Source: Watersipora subatra
Lineage: Eukaryota > Bryozoa > Gymnolaemata > Cheilostomatida > Watersiporidae
DNA length: 64,000 nt
NCBI RefSeq assembly: GCF_963576615.1
Contig: NC_088709.1
Location: 15,141,264-15,205,263 of the forward strand
Direction of reading: 5' to 3'
Shown here: one piece after another, positions 1 through 11,423 of the stretch
How positions within the stretch are numbered: position 1 is the stretch's first letter
Layout of the letters: each line of letters starts with the position of its first letter
Notes under the pieces: generated by a model
Database searches by the model: none
What the model was told of the DNA's origin: nothing
Seen by the model: the letters and a program-made list of their open reading frames with translations, nothing else
Translations under genes and position numbers: made by a program

Positions 1-1105
1 ATTTGGGTACCGACTACCAATTCTACCGGTCTACGGTAAATCTGTCAAGCACTTACCCTATGTAGAACGCGGTCTTTGTATCAGCACAGTTCAGCAGCTA
101 CCCATACTAACGATATACAGCCTCCCATAAGCCCCGCCCACATTATGTCGCCTATCCTTGGGGCGGAGCTGTATATCATTGCCTACACCGTCTACGTACT
201 AGTTTCTTACTAGTAGTATTCTTACCGAATACTACCTAAGTGAAATAAGCAAGCCACGTCTTTGAAAAGAATATAGACAGGGATAGAGTTTTAAGGATGA
301 GAAGTCTGCTGCAAACTGGATTTGAACTCACATTCTCCAGTTTTGCGGACATCCATATACCATATCAAATTCACTACAATATTCTGCAAATCATGTTTTG
401 CATTATCTTCAACAATATTATTTTATTATATAAATTTTACAAGCAAAAATATTTAATCTCGGCATAAAGCTTTTATTAAAAATATTCATCAAGTCGTGGC
501 CACTCACATAGTATTAGCTGATACAATAAGACAAATTCATCTACTGCAACAAACTCAAACAAAACATCATGGCTTATGCAGCACGGATTCAAGTCTCTCT
601 TTTCCCTTTATGGCAGTTTCCACGCTGACAAAGCTTCTTCGGCTGGTGGGACGACATAAACATTCTGTAATCAGTAAAACAAATGCAAAAAATATGTCAT
701 TCATAGATATGTCATTCTAAAGCGTATCTATTGACAGCTTCCAAATTGGGAGTTGGATTGCAAGTTGAATTGGAGATTGCGAGTGTAATTTTAAAAAAAC
801 GAATAAACATTTAATAAAGGCACAAGTACGCCAAGCCAACGATTCGAAGCTTTGGTTCTGGAGATTAAAGATTTGCAATGATCAATCGATTTTACCCACT
901 TCCTACGAGTGAAAATAATTTGTAATCATGACTCTAATTTACCAAAGAAAATTCGAAAAAAAATTTATAGCTAGGCAAAACGGCAGATAAGCTATGAAAC
1001 GATGATTGGAGATAGCAAAGAGTTATCATTTTATTAATTGGTATATGTATTTATGACTAAAAAAATATTACATTTACTTAGGTATAGAAGACTAAGTTAA
1101 TTTAC
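1..1105. other. Gene-poor leading segment
   Basis: No exon can be supported here. It holds a short inverted repeat (GATATACAGC at 112-121 with GCTGTATATC at 168-177, enclosing GC-rich sequence) and a minus-oriented tRNA-like fragment around 310-350 with a degenerate B-box complement (GGATTTGAACTC), probably a SINE relic. A good minus-strand donor (GTAAGTG) sits near 50-57, but all three frames before it are closed within about 40 bases, so no coding exon is proposed. Confidence 0.4.
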
Positions 1106-1237
1106 CTCCATTCTGTCTTCCTCTGCAGCAAAACGCTGCTGACGCCTGTCAGCTTTGACCATAGGCTGTCTACTCCAATCTTTTACTAAAAGTTGCTCAG
1201 ATAACTCTGAGTAGCGGTCGCTCGAACTTGAAGCCAT
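1106..1237 (-). CDS. Possible first coding exon of an unrecognised minus-strand gene
   Basis: A minus-strand ATG at 1237 in good context (AAAATGGCT) opens a 44-codon stretch that begins MASSSSDRYSELSEQLLVKD, continues through W21, R23, Q24 and a charged segment, and ends ...EEDRME. It runs into a consensus donor (GAG then GTAAAT) at 1105/1104 in phase 0. The peptide is polar and charged and could be a helix or coiled-coil lead. I do not recognise the family. The rest of the gene would lie to the left, outside the window. CRE and CCAAT motifs lie 150-220 bases upstream of the start. If the RBM19-like gene extends left of the window, this exon is antisense within one of its introns. It could still be a chance open frame, because no second exon is visible. 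Confidence 0.45.
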
Positions 1238-1369
1238 TTTAAAACTATGTATAACTTAGTAATTGTTGAAACGCGTTGAATCAGTAACTATGAGAATGAA
1301 TTATCTAATTACGAGAATCTTCGAGATCACAGACAACGCGTTTTATGAGTGATAACATTTATGACGGCC

Positions 1370-1461
1370 TATATAAAAATTTCGCGCGCATGATTGGCTA
1401 ACGAAGCGACCTCATATTTATTGCTCGTGGTTTCGTTTCAGATACCTTGCTTGTGACGTCA
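1370..1461 (-). promoter_or_regulatory. Candidate promoter: CCAAT box and CRE
   Basis: Upstream of the minus-strand start at 1237 there is a CCAAT box (complement of ATTGG, 1393-1397), a TATATAAAA run at about 1371-1379 (reading on the plus strand) and a perfect palindromic CRE, TGACGTCA, at 1454-1461. The segment is locally richer in CpG (GCGCGC near 1384) than its surroundings. This is a motif reading only; no transcription start is visible. Confidence 0.35.
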
Positions 1462-1599
1462 CGAAAAAGGCACCCGCTGGAACGTGAGCTTTTTAAAAAA
1501 GGGCCTCATTCAAACGTATATATCTCTGGACAGGGTCGGTCTACAAAGACAAAAATGGCATCAAATTGTAGCTGATGTTTTAGCCTTTAATGAGTCTTA

Positions 1600-2784
1600 A
1601 TTTCATTAAATTGAATTTTTTGACACAACTACATCTTTAATGCTTGCAAAGGGGCATTTTTTAGAGATGCCCCGATTCTAAATTCACCAGCCGATTCAGA
1701 TACCGATCCGATATACCGATCCTAATTGAAAAATAATCCGATTCAGATACCGATTCAGATCTTTTGTGTTGCATAGATAGTAGCTCATTTTATTATGCAA
1801 ATACAAACATAATGCAAAGAAAACATGAATACTATTGTATTTATTTGTTTGCATTTATGGAAAAAAATATATACATATTCACATACTGACATACCGTGCA
1901 TGTAGTAACAAAACAGTCCATGTTTCTTGTAATTTGTAAATAAAGGTAATTACTGTTAGTGGTACAGTTCTATCTGTGATAGCGAAGTCCCTCTTCTATT
2001 GTTAGATGAACTGCTGTGCCTGTACAAGTTTATAGCAAATCAATGTTTCCTTTAAAAACCGTTAGTGATTCAATTATCTCAGTAAGACGTCTCTTTTCTT
2101 CCATCATTATCAATGTAGCCAAGCGTCCTGAAGGGGGATTCCCTTGCAACAGATGTTGGAGGACAGGCTACATACCGATACGCCACTGGGGTTACCGTTT
2201 TTTGTACAATACAAACGATCCATTGTATCGTCAGGATCATGAGAGTGATAGATAACTTTATGCGTCGACTGTTTAAATTACTTTCGTAATGCTAGTAAAT
2301 AGAAATATTACACTGCGTTCTTGTTTCCCATTTTTGTTATCTTGTTCGTGATTGCTTGCAATAAAACCTATCGCTGTAATTGGGAAATACCACACTTTTT
2401 GTTTACGTTCTGGCTAAAAAGTTTCCTTCGCTGTGTTGATCAGGCTATAGACATGAAATAAATTGTGTGGCAGGCCTGAAATTCATTAAGTAAAAGTAAG
2501 AAGCTTACAGCTGATGAATTTTTATTAGTATAGCAGGTTAAAATACAGTTTTCTGCTAAATGGTTGATCTGTAAAAAGTATCGGCAGGTTCAGATTTTTT
2601 AAGAAAAGATCGGCCGATACCGATTCAGATACTTGACACTCATATCGGCACCGATACCGATTCCGATACCAAAATCGGGGCAACTCTAGCATTTTTGAGT
2701 TTCTAGTCAGATTGTTGTTTAAGAGGCTGATGCTCAGAAACCAGATAAAGTTTTAAATTATTAGGGATTATATTAATGTATAGA
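1600..2784 (-). mobile_element. Fragmented Helitron interrupted by a hAT element
   Basis: The bases just left (to 1661) and right (2689-2784) of the hAT insertion join into a sequence that matches the interior of the Helitron copies at 2823-3190 and 42011-42386. Shared landmarks are the run TTAATG...AAGGGGC, then GAGTTTCTA.TCAG, AGAGGCTGAT and AACCAGAT.AAGTTTT. On the minus strand its 5' terminus reads TCTATACATTAATATAATCC from 2784, a Helitron-like start. The far (3', CTAG) end was not found, so the left boundary is uncertain. Confidence 0.55.
1662..2688. mobile_element. Non-autonomous hAT-like DNA transposon, copy 1
   Basis: The ends form an imperfect terminal inverted repeat: TAGAGATGCCCCGATT on the left and, read in reverse complement, TAGAGTTGCCCCGATT on the right. 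The element is bounded by a perfect 8-bp duplication, GCATTTTT, at 1654-1661 and 2689-2696, the length typical of hAT transposition. Both ends carry clusters of the subterminal motif CCGATACCGAT. The interior is AT-rich, has no long open frame and no recognisable transposase, so it must have been mobilised in trans. A second copy lies at 22001-23025. Confidence 0.85.
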
Positions 2785-2822
2785 ATATAGAAGGTTTGAA
2801 GTATTATAACAAGTATATAATA

Positions 2823-3190
2823 CTAGCATTAAACCTGGCGTTGCCCGGGTTTCTTTCATTTTTAGTCGGTTAGCCTGCAGCACGCGTGTAGATTGTCAAC
2901 ACAAATAGCTACACTACTTCCATGACAGCAATCTATGAACTCGTTCATTGAGGGTAGTTTTCCTTAATGTGAAGGAGCATTCATGAGTTTCTAATCAGAT
3001 GGGTGTCTAAGAGGCTGATTTTTAGGAACCAGATGAAGTTTTGAAACTGAATATTTTGGTGACCTGGCTGAAGGCCCAAAGCATGTGCGTGGGAAATCTG
3101 GACAAAATCAGCTAAAAATGTGGAAATGCGTAGTGTTTTGCCCGGACTGACTGACAGATACGATGACAAAGTGGAGTTTATTAATATTGA
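2823..3190 (-). mobile_element. Non-autonomous Helitron, copy 1
   Basis: Read on the minus strand the element starts TCAATATTAATAAAC at 3190 and ends at 2823 with CTAG followed by T. About ten bases before the end is a hairpin with stem AAACCCGG / CCAGGTTT around the loop GCAACG. The 5' TC, 3' CTAG, subterminal hairpin and lack of terminal inverted repeats or target duplication are the Helitron signature. There is no Rep/helicase frame. It is very similar over its whole length to the copy at 42011-42386, and the two copies also share about 60 bases beyond the CTAG end. Confidence 0.75.
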
Positions 3191-4718
3191 CATGTTTGGA
3201 CATTTCGGTCAGCATGCCGTGAACATTTGTCCTTCATTTGGTGAAGGCTATTCTTTACTTTCAACACTAATGATCTTGACCTGAACACAGAACACATTCA
3301 GACATGTCTGCTGGTATCCTTATTTGACTGCTCGTATGGTGCAGGATATAACTGATTTGGGAGACGGAAGGTTAATCTTTGTTTTCATACAACTCTTGTT
3401 GTATTTTCGTATATGATGGAGTCGTGTGCGATGTAACAGAGGGTATGAGCAATCAGTTCTCTGACTGGTGTTCAAAACTTCCAGTCGTAAGTCTGATCAT
3501 GTGACCCAATACTTCGCAAATAATTTTTGCAGCACTTTTCGATTATCACAAGTGACCAACAGGCTCGTCATGATTATCAGACAATGATATGTACTCCTTC
3601 AAGCTAAGGCTAAAAAATTAAACGAGTTTTTACGGTAAGTTATAGGATATCACTGCTAAAAGTGACAGCATTACGATGACGATAAAACAGACGCGTAAGA
3701 ACAATAGACATGGTTTTATTGAATGTGTGAAGTATATTTGTGAAAATATTCTGACGAATAAGGTTGCATGAAAGTGTTAACAGAAACCATCTCTCACAAC
3801 TACGTCACATTTGAGCCGTTTTGGAAAGAGAATCCAAACTATGGCGGTCTCGGGTGGCTGCGATTTTCTGTTTGTTTTTGAGCTTTTAAGAGCTTGTAAT
3901 CACATTTCCACATATTTTGCACCTACAACACATCAGAGTAAGATATAGTGAATCTTTTCATATCAAATAACTGTAATGTGAATTTTGTTGCAAGTCAACC
4001 TTTAAGATAATCTAATATTCATCAAGAAAACCAGCCTTTCTACAAGTGTAATACCGTAATAGGTGCATCGTGATCCCGCCTGACTTTTTGAGTACACTTT
4101 GCTAAGGAATTTTAGCCTATTGTGTGCTGCTGTATATTATTAATATAATAAATACTACATTACGTATATTGCTATCAGATTAGTGCAGAAGCCAGCAAAA
4201 CGCAATTAGCGTAGGATCATTTTCTGTTCAAGCCTTTATAAAACTTTTTACTGATTTCATGACAACAGACTTTTCTATTAATATGAGTGGGATTATTATA
4301 GGTGTGATTCTCCCTGTATGCATTGCAAGGTAGTTAAGTCTACTGCACTTTGCTGTCGATATAAGCAATGTTATATCGCTATTACAATAGGGCAAAAGTA
4401 AAAAAAAATACGTACTGTTTGAATCTATGTTGCTTTTATCAAACTTTCAGTATTGAATAACAGCATATGCAGAATCTCTCATTTTTAGCTACACTGAAAG
4501 TATAAAATAAGAGATTTTAAACATTTTTGTCTATAAATGAACTATTGTGCAGGTAGCAGTTAAAGGCTGAGCAGCATTTACAAGCAAATAAAGAGCAAAT
4601 TAAGATAGACAAATTTGAAACTAATTGTATCATAAATTGAAATATATAAAGTGTTTATTGTATAAAGCCTATAAAATTGTAACGTTTCTTTAAACCACTT
4701 GTTTTATTTTTTGTTTAG
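3191..4718. other. Non-coding stretch before the first visible RBM19 exon
   Basis: No exon, repeat or RNA gene was recognised. It is AT-rich with frequent stops in all frames. If the RBM19-like gene continues leftwards this is intron, because the exon at 4719 begins in the middle of a codon and so requires an upstream exon. I looked for the preceding RRM in this stretch and did not find it. Confidence 0.4.
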
Positions 4719-4835
4719 CGCTTCAACTGTGGAGAGGAAAAGACAAGATGGTAAGAAGAAACAGACAAGTACAAAGATTCTAGTCAGGAACATTCCGTTT
4801 CAGGCTAATAGAAGTGAAGTCACTGAGCTCTTCAA
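4719..4835 (+). CDS. RBM19: RBM19/Mrd1-like RNA-binding protein, exon with start of last RRM
   Basis: The acceptor TTTTGTTTAG precedes the exon and the donor GTGAGT follows it. The frame, which begins with the last base of a split codon, gives a basic linker (ERKRQDGKKKQ) and then KILVRNIPFQANRSEVTELF, the RNP2 strand and first helix of the final RRM of RBM19, the animal counterpart of yeast Mrd1. RBM19 acts in the nucleolus in small-subunit pre-rRNA processing. The exon ends after two bases of a lysine codon, which the exon at 5492 completes. The earlier RRMs are not in the window, so this is the 3' part of the gene. Assignment rests on strong match to conserved RBM19 sequence across all four exons. 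Confidence 0.9.
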
Positions 4836-5491
4836 GTGAGTACTCTTAGGAGTGATTATGATGAGAATCAGAGTTCATCGTAGAAATCACTGTGGTGTGT
4901 GCTTACTAGATAGCTACAGCGCTATAGACATGGTGTGATAAAGTTTTCACCTTAGACATGATATAGTAAAGTTTCATCTTAGACATGGTCCAGTAAAGTT
5001 TTCATCGTAAATATGGCCTAGTAAAGTTCTCATCAAAAGTTTTGATGCTGGAAATGGTTAAGTCCAGTAGGTACTTCAAACATAATAAATTTGTGTAAGA
5101 AGTCAACTTTGTTATGTCTAAAATACAGTTTACATGTTATAACTTAATTTTTTAAAGAAATTAACTTGACAGTTTTAGCATTAAACTCTTGACACTGAAC
5201 AAAATCTTATGCATGTCCCTTACTGCCTCTCTCTTTCACTCATATTTCCTCTTTATCTGTCCATCCTAACCATCTTTGTTCTTATTATTAATTTTCTATT
5301 CTCTCTTTATCTGCCCTGTTTCCTCTCATTCTTAAAGCGGTGCGACTTCTATTTTTTGCTGTGATCAACTTACTTTTATGCTTTTTTTGTAAAACCACCT
5401 CTTTAATAATTTATTGTTTTCGTAAGAGGAGTCCTAGGCTGACAGACACTCAGAGATAGCTAATAATTACTGTATAACTCATATTTTACAG

Positions 5492-5591
5492 AGTTTTTGG
5501 GGAACTAAAGCTGGTTCGACTGCCTAAAAAGGTGGGAGGTCAGCACAGAGGCTTTGCTTTTGTCGACTTCATAACAAAGAATGATGCTAAG
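5492..5591 (+). CDS. RBM19: RBM19/Mrd1-like, exon with RNP1 of last RRM
   Basis: The acceptor (ATATTTTACAG) and donor (AAG then GTCAGT) are clean. Joined to the previous exon the frame reads [14 protein letters not shown], a short loop, then [24 protein letters not shown] is the RNP1 octamer that stacks on RNA bases in an RRM. The exon ends in phase 0. The glycine-containing loop before HRGFAF is typical of this RRM in RBM19 proteins. The intron on its left is about 0.66 kb and that on its right about 2.9 kb. Confidence 0.92.
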
Positions 5592-7787
5592 GTCAGTATC
5601 TATTTGTAGCAAAGGACTGCGTAAGTAATGGTGGATATCAAACGACTCGGAATTACCAGCTCCTTACCCATCTTTCCAGCTCCATCTTCATCCACTCTAT
5701 ATTTTCATCCCTACATCTTTCGTCCTTTTTTCTACTTTTCTTTTTTCAGGGTCTTATATTCCCTTGCTGCACTTATCACTTGCTTACCTCATATGTCACG
5801 TCAGCAGGCTCGTCTATCAGTGATGAGTCATTCGCTTGCCGTATATCTTACAATGCGTAGCGAAAGGGGCAAGGACAACCAATTAGTCACGTGGAAGCTT
5901 GCCATTATCTGATGGTGCTCCTTGACTTGTGCTGAAGACTGTTAATTGTTTCAACTCATCTTTTAAACCATACAAATTGCCACTTATTGCTAATGATTGA
6001 TTATTGATATTGATTATTGATATGATTGATCGCGTGACGTTACAGAGAAGAAGGATATAAAAAATTTTGAAATCAAAGAGTGTAACTATTTTTTTTACCT
6101 TGAACCAGTAGTTTATGAGTTTACAAATATTTTCAAACTGATTTGAATTCAAATGACTTAAATTGAGTCACGCGATCCATGATAATTCAAGTTGAGTTAT
6201 ACAATTCTTGTTGAAAACTGAGTTATGTCAAGATCGAATTGTAAAGTCAGCAGAGACTCTGGAGAGGAATTTGGTTCAGCATCACCGCTCGATAAACGCC
6301 GTAATAGCTGACAATTTCTGCTTTTCTACTTAATGTCATGTGATATGCATAACTTTCAATCAGCACACAGAGTAAAATGATTTACAACTAAACTGCTTTA
6401 CTAGTTAAATGGTGAGTAGTCAGCTCAGACTTATAAAATTAGCTGATCAGTGTTAGTTTGTTGTCCTATGTTTAATATGGATCAGAAAACCCACCCCACA
6501 TTCCCTGAGTAATGCATGGCTAAAGAAATGTAATCTGTCAGTCTTACTTCGATCTCTGCAAGGCGAGTCAATATTGTAACATTTCAAACGTCAAAGGTTT
6601 ACAGCTTATTATCCTATTATTATATTAATGTATATTTTATTATTATAATACTATGTTAAAAACAACTGTGATGTTTCAATGTTTTCTTTTTGCAAGGTAA
6701 AAAACTCCCGTTTTGAAAAATTGGTTAAGCTGTCTTGTGAATATTACTTGAGAAACATGGAAAACAATGGAGTCAGCTTCTTTTGATTGGTAATAGATGG
6801 TCAAAGGAGGCAATTCCAAATTAATTTTATTTCAGGTTTGTTGAAATCGGTAACAATCTCGTGTTGTATCATCCCCATACCTTTCTAAATATTGAGGACA
6901 AAAGCCATTTATTGGGATTGTCTTTTTTAAAGCTTTCACATTTATACTTAGTCATTTTTCCAATATTTTGAAAAGATGTCAAGACGGGGGGGGGGGGGTT
7001 AGTTGTTAAATTGAGTGACTGTGTTTGACTTTGGACCTGCCAACTGAGAGTTGAGTTATACAGAGTTAATAGAGATCAAAGTTTGAATGACTCCTGTGTT
7101 TATCTCTGCCGATATCATATATTGAATGCACGTGAATGTTGAATGAATATATGAATTTGAATATATATATTATGATATATTTTAATATATTATATATATG
7201 AATATGTTAAATGAATATAGTTGAGTTGAGAATTTAAAAACAAGAGATTAGCCCATTACTGCCGGTAGGAAACATTAATCTTGGGATTTGTACTGTGTAT
7301 CTTCTCACAAGCTAATAGCTAATAGTTTATGCCGTATCTGTTCTATCTTAATCTATATGCTTCCTTTAGCGCTTCCTGATGAATGATAGTGAATCATTGA
7401 TCAGCGCAAGGGACATGGCACTCAGTTGTTATGTCATTTTGCCAACAAAATCTTTTCATGTCAGTTTTCTCGTCACGTATTACAACTGGCAATGTGCTTC
7501 TTGAGAAAGCTGTTTGTTAGTGCAGCTAGGCATCACTGTTCAGTCATGAATATGTGGTTTAATAAAGTGCCGTCTCATGTATGCCCAAATCACCTGTCGC
7601 ATACTGCCATAAATGTATTTCTTACTGGTTTATTGGGTGTGTAAGTAGCGGGTGATTGACCAGTGATTATACCATAAACTGCATAAATTAGGATGGACTC
7701 GTCTCTAACGCTGTTTAAATTAAGGTCTTGCAAACACTTCTGCCTGTCTAAATTTTGGCATATTTCTACCACTCACTAAATTATAGC
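5592..7787. other. RBM19 intron, left part
   Basis: No supported gene. It contains a pyrimidine-rich tract after 5640, a G homopolymer of about 13 bases near 6987, and an AT-rich palindromic stretch around 7155-7225. Open frames at 5628-5912 and 7426-7644 have no protein similarity that I recognise and are treated as chance. Confidence 0.45.
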
Positions 7788-8011
7788 CACTAGTACCCTG
7801 GCAGTCTCATATGCTGTGAGATTGTCAGGTGTAATAACTATGCCCACAATTATTCAGCATTGTCTTATGCTTCTGAATGGTGCAGATGTTACCGTGTCAG
7901 GTACCTAGCGGATGCAAGTTTGCATCCCGAATCATGCATCCCGAATCTTTTTTCACAAACTCCAACTATGGCTCATACGGACGAACGGACACACCTCTTA
8001 TTATAGTAAAG
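7788..8011 (+). repeat. SINE family A, copy 1 (intronic, degraded)
   Basis: It begins at CTAGTACCCTGGCAGTC, has the family phrase TATGCTGTGAGATTGTCA, and ends with CGGACGAACGGACACACCTC then TTATTATAGTAAAG. This is the same order as the copies at 38818, 54585, 57088, 58572 and 62571. The tRNA-like middle is degraded and the B box is no longer clear. Confidence 0.6.
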
Positions 8012-8492
8012 ATTTTTGTTCCTGGTTTTGCTGAAGGCCATAAAATGTGTAAAGAACATCTTGATAGGTGTAGCTGGAACATGTGTTTGTTTGGATCTTT
8101 TGATTTGTTTTCATTCTCTCAATTTATTAACAGAAGATTTTAATACCTTATGACATGCAAGTCTGGTTATTCATCCTGTCGCTATCAGAGCCAATAATAT
8201 CTGCCAGCTTAATTTCAAAAGAGAATAAACATATTTAGTTGTATAATTCGTTGTTTAAATAATTGCGTCATTTAAGCTTCGGCCCTCTGCAACCAGTTAA
8301 TACACTCATAATATGTAGTGCCTTTTTTATAGAACTTTTTTAAAATGCTTCACTAACCTGAATCAACAAAATTGCTGTGAGTTTTATAAAAATAATAATT
8401 TCAATCATTTAGTGTTTGTAAAGTAAAATGAAATAAGACAGTTCTGGTTCAGTGCAAATTGGGATTTGTTACTCCAAGGGATGCTATTGTAG

Positions 8493-8619
8493 CGAGCTTT
8501 CAAGGCCTTGTGCCACAGTACCCATCTTTACGGAAGAAGACTGGTGCTCGAGTGGGCTGACACCACAGAGGAATCGGTAGACAACCTGAGGCGTAAAACA
8601 GCTGAGGGTTACAGTACAG
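8493..8619 (+). CDS. RBM19: RBM19/Mrd1-like, exon with end of last RRM
   Basis: Starting in phase 0 after the acceptor GCTATTGTAG, the frame reads RAFKALCHSTHLYGRRLVLE, then WADTTEESVDNLRRKTAEGYST, and ends one base into a codon before the donor GTTAGT. ALCHSTHLYGRRLVLEWA is a hallmark of the last RRM of RBM19, covering its second helix and fourth strand. The arginine-lysine helix LRRKTAE follows, as in the family. The polypyrimidine tract is weak, but phase and homology fix the acceptor. Confidence 0.93.
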
Positions 8620-10038
8620 GTTAGTGTTTCCAGTTATCTCCCATCTTCATTTTTTATCTCCGACCTTCCCTTTTGTGTGCATATGTGCTGTGAGAAGTCA
8701 TTCATTCTAGTATTTGATTTTTACGTCAAAAGTTTTATATGTTAGACAAAATATTTTTATGAGAATTTTTCGGAACAAAAAACCGCATTAAATGTTTCGT
8801 ATAGCATCAAAACAAATACATTCTATCAAACTATATAAAACTACGTGATCAAATAAATGGAAAAACTTAAATTTTATGTCAAATTTAAATTCTCTTGATT
8901 GCTGTCAGTCGAGGCGACCAATTTCAGTCCTCTCAGTTGAAGCAATTTTTAGTATTTACGATCTGCCTCTTTTTGTTTGGAATATTGTAATGCTTTGGGT
9001 GGCGTCCGTTACAAAATACTTCAAAATGTCGAGAAGAATATTCTCAAAAATTTTATGCCATAAGTTGAAAATTTGTATGCAGAGGTGATCATAGTTCGAG
9101 GCTTGACAGTAGCAGTCTCACCGCAGTACTTAACGCTTTCCTGCATGTAGTCTTTTCTGGCTCTCTTTCTGTTTGCGATTTAAAAAAAAAGTTTGTGTGT
9201 ATGCTTTATATTTTGTACTTAAAGTGTAAAAGTTTTTCTGTCAAAAGTGTGTTGGTACTCAACTGCAAATGACACCATTTTACATATAACAAAAGTTTTG
9301 TGTATGCACATACAATCTTTATGTCATGTGGATATCTACATGTATATGGCTGTACAGAATTGCTGAGAAATTGACTTATAGACTTCTGAAGGTTTTAGTT
9401 TGAGGGCTTAGTGAAGGTTCTAGATATAACCTTTTCTAAAATTACTCATTACAATGCGTAATTCAGAGTAATCAAGGAAAGAATTTTCAAGTTTTTGTAT
9501 CATACAGAAAAACTCTATTAGGCGTCATCATGAAATCTTATAAATCTGTTTACTAGCAGATTCAAGCGACAACTTTTACTCTTTAGAGTGTTCTCCGATT
9601 TTAAAATAAACTCAAAATTGGTAACTTGTGGTTTATTTGTTACATCAAATTGTTGGATCGTTTTGTTCCATTTTATTCATGCTGTAGTATAAGTTTTATG
9701 TTGTTAACAAGGAATTCAGCTTCTAAATTCTTTCTGTACATGTGTTATAACTTTATTCATACTTTTGAAACTAATGAGTTGTAGTAGTTCTCTACTGTTA
9801 ATTGCTTTTGCCTGTTAGAGGTTCATCTTTATAGAACTCAGAGCTTTTTTAAAGTTATGTTGAGAAATTAAGAGCTATTGTGTGATAAATTCTTCTCACC
9901 AAATATGTGAGAACATAAAAACATAATATGCTGAACATAAAAACTTGTTCTGTGATTCACACCTTTCTGTACTTTTGTGTAATTTAAGATGCTTTTACAC
10001 CAGTATAATTTGTTTATGTTTTGTTTCCACCGAAAATA
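8620..10038. other. RBM19 last intron, first part
   Basis: AT-rich intron with no exon, RNA gene or repeat that I recognise. The 70-codon frame at 8876-9088 is not supported by any motif or splice signal. Confidence 0.4.
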
Positions 10039-11423
10039 CCGTAAAACCTCTAATTAAACACCCCCCTATTTGAATGCCACCTCTATTTGAACACCACCTC
10101 TATTATTTGAACACCACCTCTATTTGAACACCACCTCTATTTGACCCTCACTATGAAAGAAGGGTTGAAAAATAGAGCGCCACCCTCTATTTGAACGTCA
10201 TCTCCATTTGACTGCCACTTTGATTGTTTTAGATCTTTATGAACCCATAATATTAAGTGATCAATTCTCTCGATGTCCATCTCCAAAGCTTTTCATTTTT
10301 TTCGGTAAAACTTTGAAGTAGCCTATATATATAAAAACAGTTTAAATTGATGGTAGATGAACTTGCAAAGCAACGCCATAGAAATGATTACTAACTTCTC
10401 AGGCTAATAGTAGTTCTTTGTTTAACGCGGTGCTATTATTTCGAAAAACGTATATGAAAACAGTTTGCAAGTTTTGGGCCAAAGGTTACGTTTAGCGAGC
10501 AAATTTTTATGCGTTGCGTTTGTGCTAAATGCAGCGCGTAAAAGTTTTGCTCTGCCAAAAAATTGTTTGGACGCTAATATTGATTAGTTCAGCAGTGCAG
10601 AAGAATTGTTGAGACCAAAAGATATGGTGGAAGGTATTGGACAACTAGAAGATGTTCGTTCCATCGAAAGCAACAATCAGAACGCAGCTATCTGAGCAAA
10701 TGATGGAAATATTTTTGTTAAAAACGTTAATTTTTGTTTTTGCATGTAATATAAGTATGCTTATCTCACTTGTTCATGAATATATATTTGTATCATTTGA
10801 TAAATTGTCATTAGATAACTTATATAAATATGCAGATGGATGCATGTTATTTAATAGCATCCTTGCTGCTTACATCTTACACGGCTTACTATGTTCATAA
10901 CTCCACTTCTATTGCTCATAAAAAGCTAGTTTTGCCTGCAAACCATAACAAACAAACATATCAATAATTACAATGAGCTTTGATGCAGCACTGTTAAATA
11001 TAGATATAAAATGAAAATATGTTTTCAAATTTAAAATGAAATAAAAATTGAAAATGCCAACAAATTACAAAGAAAGACACAGGCTATAATATCAACGCAG
11101 GTCAATTGCAAGCAATATACATGTATATCAACTGGTAGAGATACTCCTCGGCTTTTCAATACTTATTTAGGGAAGGTTGGAGGTAAGATAGCAGATTTAT
11201 TGCATCCAAAAGGTTTAATATTGCTCCACCGGAAAAAAGGAGAGCAAAATATAGGCGACATTAGCTTCGCCCGTAATAGGGCTAAACTTATCTTTCGAAA
11301 ATTCTGACGAGATTTTAAAAATACACCGCCAGCCCCTATTTGAACGTCGCCTACAATTGACCGTCACTAAAGAGGAAAGGTTGAAAAACAGAACGGCATG
11401 GCATTCAAATAAAGGTTTTACGG
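10039..11423. mobile_element. TA-flanked inverted-repeat DNA element (non-autonomous)
   Basis: The termini are CCGTAAAACC and GGTTTTACGG, a perfect 10-bp inverted repeat that continues imperfectly (CTATTTGAATGCCA appears at both ends). The element is flanked on both sides by TA, compatible with a TA target duplication. The left subterminal region has a tandem CTATTTGAACACCAC motif. A block of about 40 bases (TTGACC.TCACTA ... GGTTGAAAAA.AGA) occurs in the same orientation near both ends (10141 and 11357). No transposase frame survives; the 82-codon frame at 10652 shows no known domain. Superfamily is not assigned; the TA flank alone would allow Tc1/mariner or others. Confidence 0.75.

Noticed and set aside
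5628..5912. 94-codon frame in an RBM19 intron
   Set aside because: Lies within a pyrimidine-rich intron segment with no coding evidence or splice support.
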